45,226 bases of DNA from Candidatus Buchananbacteria bacterium RIFCSPHIGHO2_02_FULL_39_17 (GTDB lineage Bacteria; Patescibacteriota; Patescibacteriia; Buchananbacterales; UBA6539), in contig MHII01000032.1 in NCBI GenBank assembly GCA_001817425.1, positions 1-45,226 of the forward strand. The letters run 5' to 3'. The position numbers were made by a program, and so were the translations under genes. This document shows, piece after piece, positions 17,776-26,355 of this stretch. The notes under the pieces were generated by a model, which ran no database searches, was not told where the DNA came from, and saw only the letters and a list, made by a program, of their open reading frames with translations. How positions within the stretch are numbered: position 1 is the first letter of the stretch; each line of letters starts with the position of its first letter.

Positions 17776-18139
17776 AAGCACCAATAATCAAAATTCAAAA
17801 CGCTACGATTTAGAAGATAGAACCTTGGAATTTGGAAAAAGAATAATCAGATTGTGTCAAAATCTGCCGAAAAATGGGATTAATTTTAAACTCATCGATC
17901 AGATAATCCATTCAGGCGCTTCAATCGGTGCGAATTACCGAGAAGCCAATGAAACCGAAACCAAGAAAGATTTTCAATTTAGAATCAGAATTTGCCGAAA
18001 AGAAACTAAAGAAACAACTTATTGGCTGCAGCTAATCCCCGAAGCTAATCCGACTTTAACCGAAAAAATCAATCCTTTGATTCAAGAAACTAAGGAGCTA
18101 ATCAAAATCTTTGCCGCTATTCTGGAAAAGACTAAATAA
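17741..18139 (+). CDS. Four-helix-bundle (S23/IVP-like) protein
   Basis: 132 residues, all helical. The family signature is IDQIIHSGASIGANYREANE followed by KKDFQFRIRICRKETKETTYWL, and the last helix ends LIKIFAAILEKTK. S23-type proteins were first seen in ORFs of intervening sequences in 23S rRNA, and the fold is shared with Avd, the accessory protein of DGR reverse transcriptases; a biochemical role is not established. The first ~13 residues (MRKSRDGIGGQVS) are encoded by the inserted 103-base element, so the present start is probably acquired. The older start at the dyad (ATG 17619, MALIEYINKSQ) is in another frame and stops inside the insert. No clear ribosome binding site precedes 17741; expression is unproven. 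Confidence 0.85.
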   Translation: MRKSRDGIGGQVSTNNQNSKRYDLEDRTLEFGKRIIRLCQNLPKNGINFKLIDQIIHSGASIGANYREANETETKKDFQFRIRICRKETKETTYWLQLIPEANPTLTEKINPLIQETKELIKIFAAILEKTK

Positions 18140-18302
18140 TTTAAGTTTGTAATTTAAATATTTGAATTTATTTGGAGCTTGTGATTTGGAATTTGGTGCT
18201 TGACTAAATATTTTAAATCTGACGATTCTTATTAAACTCTATAATTTAATACCTAAACATATAATTAACCCTCTTAATCAAAAACTTATTAAAAAAGGAA
18301 TT

Positions 18303-21300
18303 TTGGCTGGAGTTTTGGTCTTGTTTTTAGTTGTGGGGATTTTGGGGATTAGTCAGAATATTTTTGCTGCACCTCCTATTATAATACCAACAGCTGCGGA
18401 TCATGACCGTGACGGATATTCTAATGTGTTTGAGAGGGCAAATGGGTCTGACCCAGAGGATGCGCAAAGCATTCCTATAGACACAACAACAGGTTTACCA
18501 TTAAAGCAGGATCAGTCCTCAACAGATCAAAATGCTAAGCCAAAAAATGATCAGCCGTTTGAAAGTTTCTTTGTTGATATACTTGGGGTATTTGTTGGTT
18601 GGATTATTGGTCTGCTAGGATCACTGATCACGCTGTTAGCCGGCGCTTTAGCTAAATTGATGGCGTATAATGACTTTATTAAAGCGTCAGCAGTTCAGAC
18701 TGGCTGGACAATAGTTCGTGATGTTTCTAATTTATTTTTTGTTTTGATTTTATTAATTATTGCCATTGGCACAATTTTAAGGATTGAGAATTACAGTTTC
18801 AAAAAATTATTGCCCAAAGTCATTATTATGGCGGTTTTGGTTAATTTCAGCAAGACCATTGCCGGCTTAATCATTGATTTTGCCCAAGTGGTGATGATGA
18901 CTTTTGCCGCTAGCTTCATTGCTATAATATCGGGTAATTTGTTTGGAACATTACATATTCAAGATATTATTCAGCAGGGTAAAGAGGCGGCTCAAAGTTC
19001 AGGTGAGGATATTGGCTTTATCAATCTAGCGGTTACAGGATTAATTGCCATATTAATGTTGATAGTGGCCGCTATGGTTATTTTAGTGATTTTGGTAGTA
19101 ATTTTAATGAGAATGATAATGCTTTGGATTTTAGTTGTCCTTTCGCCTTTGGCTTATATTTTAGCGGCTTTTCCCCAAGGCCAGAGATATGCCCAGCAGT
19201 GGTGGCAGGAATTTAGCAAGTATGTGATTATTGGTCCGGTTTTGGCTTTTTTCCTTTGGCTTTCTTTTTCAATCGCTGGCGAAGGTGGGGCAATTAGAGT
19301 CAATGAACTTCAACAGGAGCAAGTCCAGAATCTTAATGGAGTTGCACAGTCGTCTGGCGTTGATGCCAGAATATTCACTGGTATTGGTAACATTGATAAT
19401 TTTCTTTCTTATATTATTGGTATTGGTATGTTAATGGGTGCTTTGATGATCACCCAGCAAATGGGCGTGGCGGGCGGCAGTTTTGCCGGATCAATGTTTA
19501 ACCGGATTAGACAGGGTGGATTAGTGATGTTAAAGGCACCATTTGCACCAATCAGAGGAGCGGCAAAGCTTGGCTGGAAAGGTATTAAAGCTGGACGTGA
19601 CGTTGGTCTAGAAGTTCTTGGTGCTAGAACCGGTATTGAATTAAGGCCAAGTAAGTGGAAAGAGGGTTGGGAAACTAGTCGGAAAAAACACCGCGAAGAA
19701 AGAGAATATGAGATGTACAAAACAGCTTCAAGGCGGGAGGGTTTATTTGGGGCTTTGGCAACACCCGGGCATGCTTTCACGACTTATTATCGTTTAACCG
19801 GTCGTGAGGGTCGGCCAAGTGGCTTTCGTAAAATTTATGATGAGGGCTTTGCTGGCGGTAAATATATAAAAAATGTTGAACAGCTTGAGGCGGCCGAGGC
19901 TAACCAAAGAAGGGCTAAAATAGCCTTAGATAACGGGGATCTTTATGAAGCAGGTCTTAAATTTAAAACCGGTGAGAGGTTTGAAGAGTTCCTTAAAAGG
20001 GCCCCAGAAGATTTATCTGAAGAAGAAAAGAAAAATGCTTTTCAGGGAATAGAAAATAGGGTTAAACGAGAATTTAGTGATCGCCCCGAAGAATTAGTGG
20101 ATATCACCAAAGATAAAATGAAAAGCGAAGCCCAAGAATTAGAAATCAAGGCTCAAGCTCTAATGAACGGTGACTTTAGTGATAATCAAAAACAGAAAAG
20201 AAGTGATGTGTTGGCAGCAAAAAGAAATGAACAGATAGAATTGCAGCGAGTCATTGCAATAAAAAATCGTAATAAAGAGGATACAACTAAGGAGCAGCAA
20301 TTATTAAAAGCAATCAAGGATGAAATTAAAAATTTAAGTCAGCTAAAACCGACCGCCGAAGAAAGAAAAGAAAATAAAGAAATTAACGCTAAGGAGATTG
20401 GTAATTATCTTCAGCAGACCCAAGATATTCGTATGGTTGCTGATCAACCATTGAGATCAGAAATTGAAAGAAAATCAGACTATGAATCAGCAAGCCGTAC
20501 TGTTGATGAACTCGGCAAAATAATTGCGGAGACGAGGCCAGAAGTTAATTATGAATTAAGGCGACAGCAACGATTGGCGATTGCACAAGAAAAAAAGGAT
20601 ATGACGACTGACAGTTCTGATGAATTAATTAGTATTTTTGAGGATGCCAAGAAAAACGGTGATGTCAATCGGATGGGCGCTGCCCTGTTGCGTTTGACAG
20701 AAACTGCCAATGAAAACGAAATTTTTAATACTTATGGTTATCGGAGCGATGCTCTGGGTTTGAAAGATCTTACTTATGAGCAATTAGTTGGCAAGCGCGG
20801 TATGAGCCGACAAAGAGCAAATCAATTAGGCTATGACTATGATAAATTATCAGAGGGAGGAATGTCTGAGGAGCAGGCTTTAGCCTTGGCTAATGATATC
20901 AGTTATGCCGCGGAAGACATTAATCATTGGCAAGTGGCTCGGGCGGTCGGAATTAAAAATGGACGTCAGGTTTTTCAGGATGAAGATGATCGATTAATTG
21001 AGGTAATGGCGGAAACCAGAAAAACGGATTTTGAAAATTTTCTTCGTCGTTCAAACCGTTTAGCCTTTGGCTATGAGGTTCCAGAAGGTGCAACTCGCGA
21101 AGAACGGGCGGCTAATTTTAGGCGTACGGGGAAAAGGGAATTTTTCAATTCACCTTTTGGTTTGGCTTTTTTTAGAGAACACGCGCCAAAATTTGAAAAG
21201 AGGCTTGATGCTGGACGCTTTAATGTCAATTGGGCAATTAATTTGAGCTCTAAAACCGGCAGACCAGAAGTTGAAGACTTAATTAATAAAATGCCGGAAC

Positions 21301-21446
21301 AAGAAAGGATTATTGCCCAAAGAATCTATAATCTTATTAATCAATTCGCCGGTGAAGAACAAGGTAAAGATCCATTTGGTGACCTTAAGCGGATTATTTC
21401 TGATGTTAAAACTGGCCAGATTGGCGGCAAAACAAGGCGCGAGTAA
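18303..21446 (+). CDS. VirB6/TrbL-like type IV secretion membrane protein with long soluble tail
   Basis: 1047 residues. After a hydrophobic N-terminus (VLVLFLVVGILGI) comes an Asp-rich Ca-binding-like motif (DHDRDGYSNVFERANGSDPE), then at least six membrane segments between about residues 90 and 400, including LFFVLILLIIAIGTIL, IAILMLIVAAMVILVILVVI and MLWILVVLSPLAYILAAFP. This is the polytopic pattern of VirB6/TrbL channel proteins. About 600 charged, helical residues follow (likely coiled coil) and are presumably cytoplasmic. The TTG start at 18303 follows AAAAAAGGAA. The frame is open upstream to 18204 and would add a basic stretch (HIINPLNQKLIKKG) but offers no ATG/GTG/TTG. The genes for PrgI and VirB4 lie downstream on the same strand, supporting a T4SS role. 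Confidence 0.75.
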   Translation: MAGVLVLFLVVGILGISQNIFAAPPIIIPTAADHDRDGYSNVFERANGSDPEDAQSIPIDTTTGLPLKQDQSSTDQNAKPKNDQPFESFFVDILGVFVGWIIGLLGSLITLLAGALAKLMAYNDFIKASAVQTGWTIVRDVSNLFFVLILLIIAIGTILRIENYSFKKLLPKVIIMAVLVNFSKTIAGLIIDFAQVVMMTFAASFIAIISGNLFGTLHIQDIIQQGKEAAQSSGEDIGFINLAVTGLIAILMLIVAAMVILVILVVILMRMIMLWILVVLSPLAYILAAFPQGQRYAQQWWQEFSKYVIIGPVLAFFLWLSFSIAGEGGAIRVNELQQEQVQNLNGVAQSSGVDARIFTGIGNIDNFLSYIIGIGMLMGALMITQQMGVAGGSFAGSMFNRIRQGGLVMLKAPFAPIRGAAKLGWKGIKAGRDVGLEVLGARTGIELRPSKWKEGWETSRKKHREEREYEMYKTASRREGLFGALATPGHAFTTYYRLTGREGRPSGFRKIYDEGFAGGKYIKNVEQLEAAEANQRRAKIALDNGDLYEAGLKFKTGERFEEFLKRAPEDLSEEEKKNAFQGIENRVKREFSDRPEELVDITKDKMKSEAQELEIKAQALMNGDFSDNQKQKRSDVLAAKRNEQIELQRVIAIKNRNKEDTTKEQQLLKAIKDEIKNLSQLKPTAEERKENKEINAKEIGNYLQQTQDIRMVADQPLRSEIERKSDYESASRTVDELGKIIAETRPEVNYELRRQQRLAIAQEKKDMTTDSSDELISIFEDAKKNGDVNRMGAALLRLTETANENEIFNTYGYRSDALGLKDLTYEQLVGKRGMSRQRANQLGYDYDKLSEGGMSEEQALALANDISYAAEDINHWQVARAVGIKNGRQVFQDEDDRLIEVMAETRKTDFENFLRRSNRLAFGYEVPEGATREERAANFRRTGKREFFNSPFGLAFFREHAPKFEKRLDAGRFNVNWAINLSSKTGRPEVEDLINKMPEQERIIAQRIYNLINQFAGEEQGKDPFGDLKRIISDVKTGQIGGKTRRE

Positions 21447-21458
21447 TTTTAATTAATT

Positions 21459-22802
21459 ATGATGGCAGACAAAAATATAACAAAAAATAGCGATCAAATA
21501 GTATTAACCGATTTAGCCAATCCACAAGTTTTGACTAAGTACAGCGATTATATTAAGTATTTATTGAAGTACGATTTTATTAATGAGGCAAACGATCTCC
21601 GGGTATCATTACCAATTTTGCTGGAACAAAAAGATAATTTATCTCGGATTGCGCCTGATTTTTTATCACAGTATAGGCACATTGCTATTTTAGCTAAATT
21701 TATTACTCTGTCAGTTCTTTCAAATCGCGAGGTAATAGACCTAATTGAAAATAATTTATCAGAAGCTTTAGTTGAACCAGATTTAATTCTTACGGATAAA
21801 ATTAAAGCAAAAATCGTAACCATAATGATTCCTGCCGATCGAGACATTTTTAAAAGAGAATTGCGCGAAGCAATGTTAAGGAATAATCAATTAATAACTA
21901 GTAAAAATATTGTTGTTGATGGCGTCACTAGAGAGCCAACCATAGGTAATTGGATTAAAGATTATAATAAAGATGTTGGCGCGGCTCAAGCAGAACAAAT
22001 AAATAAAATCCAATATTTAACAACGAGTGATAATACAAAAATTTTAGTTAGCCAAGAAAAAAATAAAATTGAAACCCTAATTAATATTTACGAAAATTTA
22101 AAAAAATCTTCAACTACGCCAGAGGGTGCGGAAGAGGTTGTGCCTTATTATCAGGATAATCAACACTATGTTCTAAGGGAGGGTAAATTAGAATTAATAA
22201 AACCCGATAAGATTTTATTAAGTATTTTAGAAGGTAAACCGGTTAGCGAAATCAATATTGAGACAGGAAAAAAATATGAGGTTCCCGTGATAAGAGAGGA
22301 AGCCATTTTTTCGGCTGATAGAGACATTTTAATTGCCTACCAAGGCGATCCGAAGCAAGCTAAAGCCATTGCTGCTGAACAGGATAAATTAAACAAAAGC
22401 TTTGGCGGCGATTTGGCGAAATTACGGCAGGAGTTTTTTGCCGCCGTGCAGAAAAAAAACGTTAACCGAACCATTGCCTGCCTGCGCTTATTAACAGAAA
22501 AAAATGATTTGGAAAATTTTTTACGCCAAGACGAAAAACTGCGCCAGTTTTTGTTGGTGACTTGGGAAAAACAATATGGCGCTGATTTTGCCGCCCAATT
22601 TAGGCAAAATCCGACCCAAATTAAATTTGTCCGGTTGTTTTTACGCTATATTTTAGAGGAGCGACTAACTATGCCCGCCAGCGAAGCCGCGCGAGTGGGG
22701 CTGCAATTGGCAAATATTTTTGTCAAAGCCGGCAAAAAAAGTTATAATAAAATGGCGTACTTTGATGTGAAGGATAAATTGTTTCATTGGTTCAGTGATT
22801 AA
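21459..22802 (+). CDS. Unknown soluble protein in the T4SS region
   Basis: 447 residues with no signal peptide or membrane segment. It starts 13 bases after the VirB6-like gene (ATG ATG GCA), so the two are probably co-transcribed. The sequence is mostly charged and helical: an N-terminal helical part (SDYIKYLLKYDFINEANDLR), a central part with KILVSQEKNKIETLINIYEN, and a C-terminal helical block (FLRQDEKLRQFLLVTWEKQY, then RYILEERLTMPASEAARVG). I recognise no enzyme motif or named family. By position it may be a cytoplasmic partner of the secretion machine. Its first two thirds are notably AT-rich with little GC-rich codon use, unlike the last third, which resembles its neighbours. Confidence 0.7.
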   Translation: MMADKNITKNSDQIVLTDLANPQVLTKYSDYIKYLLKYDFINEANDLRVSLPILLEQKDNLSRIAPDFLSQYRHIAILAKFITLSVLSNREVIDLIENNLSEALVEPDLILTDKIKAKIVTIMIPADRDIFKRELREAMLRNNQLITSKNIVVDGVTREPTIGNWIKDYNKDVGAAQAEQINKIQYLTTSDNTKILVSQEKNKIETLINIYENLKKSSTTPEGAEEVVPYYQDNQHYVLREGKLELIKPDKILLSILEGKPVSEINIETGKKYEVPVIREEAIFSADRDILIAYQGDPKQAKAIAAEQDKLNKSFGGDLAKLRQEFFAAVQKKNVNRTIACLRLLTEKNDLENFLRQDEKLRQFLLVTWEKQYGADFAAQFRQNPTQIKFVRLFLRYILEERLTMPASEAARVGLQLANIFVKAGKKSYNKMAYFDVKDKLFHWFSD

Positions 22803-22918
22803 TTAAGAATTTTGAAATTCGAATTTTGAATCAATTTTGAATAATTTAATATATTAAAATATTGAATCGAAATTTAAAATTCAGAATTAAAAATTTTTAA
22901 GGAAAGGGAGAAAAATCA
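22803..22918 (+). repeat. Palindromic spacer and strong ribosome binding site before metK
   Basis: AAATTCGAATTTTGAATC and GAATCGAAATTTAAAATTC form inverted arms around an ATTTAATATATTAAAAT centre, the same arms as in the tsaC-rsmA spacer but without the GC-rich tip. AAGGAAAGGGAG then stands 8 bases before the metK ATG, one of the few clear ribosome binding sites in the window. No SAM riboswitch is visible. Confidence 0.65.
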
Positions 22919-24094
22919 ATGTCAAAAGAAACAACGGGTAAGTATATTTTCACCTCCGAATCGGTGACCGAGGGTCATCCGGATAAGATCTGTGATCAGA
23001 TTTCGGACGCGATTTTAGACGAATTAATCAAACAAGATCCGCATTCCCATGCCGGCATTGAAACTCTGGCGACTACCGGCTTAGTCGTCGTGGCCGGCGA
23101 AATTAGGACTAAAGGTTATGTGGATATCGCCGGGGTGGTGCGGCAAACCATTAAAGAAATCGGTTATGATGACCATACGATTGGCTTTCATTGGGAGGAT
23201 TGCGGTGTTGTTGTCGCCATTGATGAGCAAAGTCCGGACATTGCCCAAGGCGTTGATGCGGGCAAAGGCCGATATAAAAAACAAGGCGCCGGCGATCAGG
23301 GCTTGATGTTTGGTTTCGCTTGCCGCGAAACGCCGGAATTAATGCCTTTGCCAATTGTTTTGGCGCATAAAATTGCTAAAAGATTGGCGCAAGTTCGCAA
23401 AAATAGGACTCTGCCCTATTTGCGGCCTGATGGTAAAAGTGAAGTGGCGGTAGAGTATATTGACGGCAAGCCCAAAAGAGTTGAAACCGTGGTTGTCGCG
23501 GCCAGCCATGACGAAAAAGTTTTGGAAAAACGAGTGGAGCGCGACGTGATTAATCAAGTGATTAAGCCGGTCTGCGGCCGATATTTGGATAAAAAAACTA
23601 AATTTTTTATTAATGCCACGGGGCGATTTGTCAAATGCGGACCGCCGGCGGACGCGGGCTTAACCGGCCGCAAAATTATTGTTGACACTTACGGCGGTTA
23701 CGGTAGCCACGGCGGCGGCTGTTTTTCCGGCAAAGACCCGTCCAAAGTTGACCGCAGTGCCTCTTATATGGCGCGCTATGTCGCCAAAAATATTGTCGCG
23801 GCCGGCATTGCGGAAAAATGCGAAGTGCAGGTGGCTTATGTTATTGGCGTGGCCGAACCGATCAGTATTTTAGTTGATACTTTTGGCACGGGCCAAATTA
23901 GCGAAGACAAAATTGTTAAATTAGTCAGAAAACATTTTGATTTGACGCCCGGCGGGATTATTAAAAAATTAAAACTGCTGCGGCCGATTTATAAAAAAAC
24001 CGCGGCTTATGGCCATTTTGGCCGCAGCGAAGCGGAGTTTTACTGGGAGAAGACGGATTTGGCAAGCACCTTGAAGAAAGCGGCAGGCTTATAA
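22919..24094 (+). CDS. metK: S-adenosylmethionine synthetase
   Basis: Makes S-adenosylmethionine from methionine and ATP in the cytoplasm. Clear signatures: [20 protein letters not shown] at the N-terminus, [12 protein letters not shown] (about residue 122), and the P-loop-like [19 protein letters not shown] (about residue 262). The 391-residue length is normal for the bacterial enzyme, and the active-site His and Asp of GHPDK are present. The gene sits inside the T4SS-type region between two unknown genes, separated from each by repeat-rich spacers, so it need not be functionally linked. Its product feeds rsmA-type methyltransferases. Its GC-richer codon choice differs from the AT-rich gene before it. 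Confidence 0.98.
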   Translation: MSKETTGKYIFTSESVTEGHPDKICDQISDAILDELIKQDPHSHAGIETLATTGLVVVAGEIRTKGYVDIAGVVRQTIKEIGYDDHTIGFHWEDCGVVVAIDEQSPDIAQGVDAGKGRYKKQGAGDQGLMFGFACRETPELMPLPIVLAHKIAKRLAQVRKNRTLPYLRPDGKSEVAVEYIDGKPKRVETVVVAASHDEKVLEKRVERDVINQVIKPVCGRYLDKKTKFFINATGRFVKCGPPADAGLTGRKIIVDTYGGYGSHGGGCFSGKDPSKVDRSASYMARYVAKNIVAAGIAEKCEVQVAYVIGVAEPISILVDTFGTGQISEDKIVKLVRKHFDLTPGGIIKKLKLLRPIYKKTAAYGHFGRSEAEFYWEKTDLASTLKKAAGL

Positions 24095-24112
24095 AATAAT
24101 TTTCAATTTTTT

Positions 24113-24222
24113 TGTCGTTTCGACCAAGCGAAGCGCGTGGAGAAATCTCATAATAGTTAATTAACTTGTTGAGATCTCTCGACTCCCCCGACCTAAAGTC
24201 GGGGTCGCTCGGGACGACATAT
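24113..24222. repeat. REP-like palindromes after metK
   Basis: Contains the perfect hairpin CCCCGAC-CTAAA-GTCGGGG (24186-24204) and flanking GTCGTTTCGACCAAGCGAAG and AGATCTCTCGACTCC words. It is extragenic, GC-rich compared with its surroundings, and may also end metK transcription. Confidence 0.6.
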
Positions 24223-24258
24223 AAATTTTTGAAAATTAGAAATTGAAAATTTTATTGT

Positions 24259-25464
24259 ATGGCTTCGGCAAACCAAAATCAAAACAATCCTGATGATTTC
24301 TTCCGTCCATTAGAAGAACAAAAGCAGCAGGCGAAAATGGCGGCTGACGAGATTATTTTTCGCGATGAAGCCGGTAAATTAAAAATTTTAAAGGACGGGG
24401 AGGTTTTAGATTTTGAGGAAAATAAAAGTCAAATCGGGCGAACTTTTCAATCCGGAGTCGAGGGTAAAAGTCGGGGGATTAATTTGGCAAAAGAGCCAGC
24501 CGTTGCCGTTAAAGCGCTACCGTCTAAGCCGTTAATTATTTTTGATGAAAAATTTCAGCGGCGAAATATTGATCGTGAACTTGAAGAAATTATCAAAAAT
24601 TCTGGCATTACTTTTTCTGATGAAAATTTAGTCAAACGTTTTCGTAATGTGGTTAGCTCGCGGCTCAAGGAAGTGCGGGATCAGATTCAGGCCCGGGAAA
24701 TACTTTTGTCTTCACCGGCGATGGGCGGAATTGGTCTGAACGCCCAAAGCGCGGATCGGGTTTTGACTTTGATTAATCAACAACTGGAGCAGATGAATGG
24801 TAAATTAAGAAATCAAGTGAGCGCCGAGTCGTTTGCCGACTTGCACTTAGCCGTTAAAGGTCTTTTAGCCCAGCCCCTGCCCAAGCCGCCGCCAATTGTT
24901 TTTAGCCCAAAAAATGAGTCGGTAATAAAGCAAAATATTTTTTCTGAACCGCCAAAAGTAATGCCGAAAATTTTGGAAAAACCAATGGTTGAAATTCCTT
25001 CAATGCCAGTTATTAGTCCAAAACCAGCTAACCGATCAATGCCAGAAAACAATTTGACCGAGTCAGTGACCGTTTATCGACCAGCGCCAAAGCCTTTGAC
25101 GCAAAAACCGAAGATTCAAGACATTCGGTTTGAGCCGCGCTTGACCGGTCCGGTGGAGGAAATTAAAACCATGACTTTAGATGATTTTCGACGGTTGGCG
25201 CCGACCCCGGTTTTAGCCATTGAAAAAATCTTAGAAAAAATTCAGCTTTTGGAGCAGGAATCTTTTACGAAAAAAGTAGCGGCCATTAAAAGTTGGAAAG
25301 AAAACAAAATTAGCCGGCTTTATTTTGAACTAGGTGAGCAAAGCATGGAAGAAAAAAAACCCATCACTGAAATTATTGCCCGCCGCCAAGCCCAAGGACA
25401 GCCGATTTTGACGGTGGAGGAATTAGAAGCAGTCATTGAATTAAACCAGAGATTAAGATATTAA
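24259..25464 (+). CDS. Unknown Pro-rich protein upstream of PrgI
   Basis: 401 residues, no membrane segment or signal peptide. A charged N-terminal part (residues 1-85) leads into a helical region (NIDRELEEIIKNSGITFSDE, then VVSSRLKEVRDQIQAREILL, about 115-160). A Pro-rich low-complexity linker follows (about 205-295; PLPKPPPIVF, KPMVEIPSMPVISPKP). The C-terminal helical domain begins MTLDDFRRLAP and ends PILTVEELEAVIELNQRLRY. No named family is recognised. It stands 82 bases before prgI on the same strand, so I infer a cytoplasmic accessory or regulator of the secretion machine. The Pro-rich linker suggests two folded domains held apart. Confidence 0.7.
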   Translation: MASANQNQNNPDDFFRPLEEQKQQAKMAADEIIFRDEAGKLKILKDGEVLDFEENKSQIGRTFQSGVEGKSRGINLAKEPAVAVKALPSKPLIIFDEKFQRRNIDRELEEIIKNSGITFSDENLVKRFRNVVSSRLKEVRDQIQAREILLSSPAMGGIGLNAQSADRVLTLINQQLEQMNGKLRNQVSAESFADLHLAVKGLLAQPLPKPPPIVFSPKNESVIKQNIFSEPPKVMPKILEKPMVEIPSMPVISPKPANRSMPENNLTESVTVYRPAPKPLTQKPKIQDIRFEPRLTGPVEEIKTMTLDDFRRLAPTPVLAIEKILEKIQLLEQESFTKKVAAIKSWKENKISRLYFELGEQSMEEKKPITEIIARRQAQGQPILTVEELEAVIELNQRLRY

Positions 25465-25545
25465 ATTAGCTTGTAGGAATTAGCTTTTTAGCTTTTTAGA
25501 AAATTTAAAGAGCTACAAGCTACAAGCTACAAGCTACAAGCTAAT
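25465..25545. repeat. Heptamer array (CTACAAG)4 before prgI
   Basis: Four perfect CTACAAG units at 25513-25540. The inverse AGCTTGTAG occurs at 25469, so the spacer folds back on itself. The array runs to within a few bases of the prgI ATG and leaves no room for a normal ribosome binding site. Confidence 0.8.
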
Positions 25546-25546
25546 T

Positions 25547-26005
25547 ATGCAGCAATTTGTCGTGCCTCAATTCATTGACGTTGAAGATAAAGTCATCGGT
25601 CCGATTACGGTCCGGCAATTTATTATTATGCTGGCGGGCGGCGGTTTAACCTTTATCGCTTATAAGCTTTCTGATTTTGTGCTTTTTCTCATTCAGCTAG
25701 TGTTTATTTTGCTTGTTACTTTTATTATTGCTTTTGTGAAAATTAACGGCCGGCCGATTCATTATTTTTTGCTTAATATTTTTCAAACATTCAAACGGTC
25801 GCGAGTCAGAGTTTGGCAAAAATTTTATTCCAAGAGCGAATTGCGCCAATATACTAAAGAAAAAATTGCTGTTTTGCCGCCGCTGATTCGGACCAGAAAT
25901 AAAGTCAGAGCTTCGCGGTTGGCCGAGCTTTCCTTAATTGTTGATACCGGCGGAGTTTACCAGGGAGAAAAAGAACCACCGAATACTAATCACCAATTGG
26001 TGTGA
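25547..26005 (+). CDS. prgI: PrgI-family T4SS membrane protein (VirB3-like)
   Basis: 152-residue inner-membrane protein. The N-terminus QQFVVPQFIDVEDKVIGPIT is typical of PrgI proteins, followed by two membrane segments: QFIIMLAGGGLTFIAYKL (about 25-42) and FVLFLIQLVFILLVTFIIAFV (about 45-65). The rest is a basic cytoplasmic tail (QTFKRSRVRVWQKFYSKSEL). PrgI is the Gram-positive counterpart of VirB3 and works with VirB4-type ATPases, whose genes lie directly downstream. The ATG at 25547 abuts the heptamer array. The last ~12 residues (EKEPPNTNHQLV) are unremarkable. The following 350-base spacer is repeat DNA. Confidence 0.88.
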   Translation: MQQFVVPQFIDVEDKVIGPITVRQFIIMLAGGGLTFIAYKLSDFVLFLIQLVFILLVTFIIAFVKINGRPIHYFLLNIFQTFKRSRVRVWQKFYSKSELRQYTKEKIAVLPPLIRTRNKVRASRLAELSLIVDTGGVYQGEKEPPNTNHQLV

Positions 26006-26355
26006 ATACTCTGTCACCCCGAGCTTATTGAAGGGAGATAGGCCTGGACACACTATTTTAAATCCGAATGACAAAATCCCACGCCCGACTTCGCCTTTGA
26101 CCATTGGTTTATTGTGGTCGTAGTTATTAACATTTAATCATTGTTTTTCTGAATTATGACCTTCAGGGCGAAGTCAAAGGCGGGCAGGCAAATGACAAAT
26201 TAATGTCAAATAACAAAATCCAAAAATTAAAACGATTTGATATTTGAATTTTAAATTTGATTTGATATTTGAGTTTTGGATTTTGAAATTATTGAAGTTA
26301 GAAATTCAGTTTCTTAATTCTTAATTCTTAATTCATAATTCTATATTTTAAGTCA
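26006..26355. other. 350-base spacer made of repeats
   Basis: No gene seen. It contains CTGTCACCCCGAGCTTATTG (a REP-like word), one full copy of the ~115-base MITE-like element (26071-26193), and heptamer-type arms (TTTGATATTTGAATTTTAAA; TTCTTAATTCTTAATTC). It separates prgI from the TraC-like gene. Confidence 0.7.
26071..26193 (+). mobile_element. MITE-like element, copy A
   Basis: GC-rich ends CCCGACTTCGCCTTTGACC and GGGCGAAGTCAAAGGCGGGC are partly inverted. The AT-rich core ATTGGTTTATTGTGGTCGTA continues with TTATTAACATTTAATCATTG. It is nearly identical to 35301-35421 and 43867-43979, and no ORF is shared. It is flanked by CAAAATC on the left and CAAAT on the right, as are the other copies. 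Confidence 0.85.

Larger units (their letters stand above)
17581..18207 (+). mobile_element. Four-helix-bundle unit, copy 2 (intact ORF)
   Basis: Left dyad TAGCGCCA (17587-17594) with TGGCGCTA (17620-17627), then ATTAATAAATCACAAATTCA, a 103-base inserted element, the ORF 17741-18139, and the tail ATTTGGAGCTTGTGATTTGG with TTTGGTGCTTG. It lies directly between the giant gene and the VirB6-like gene. The downstream arm is much weaker here than in copies 1 and 3. Confidence 0.7.

Noticed and set aside
22803-22918. SAM riboswitch before metK
   Set aside because: The leader is an AT-rich palindrome also found before rsmA; none of the conserved SAM riboswitch cores is visible.
25511-25544. CRISPR-like array before prgI
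   Set aside because: Units are 7 bases with no spacers and no cas genes nearby; it is a heptamer tandem repeat.
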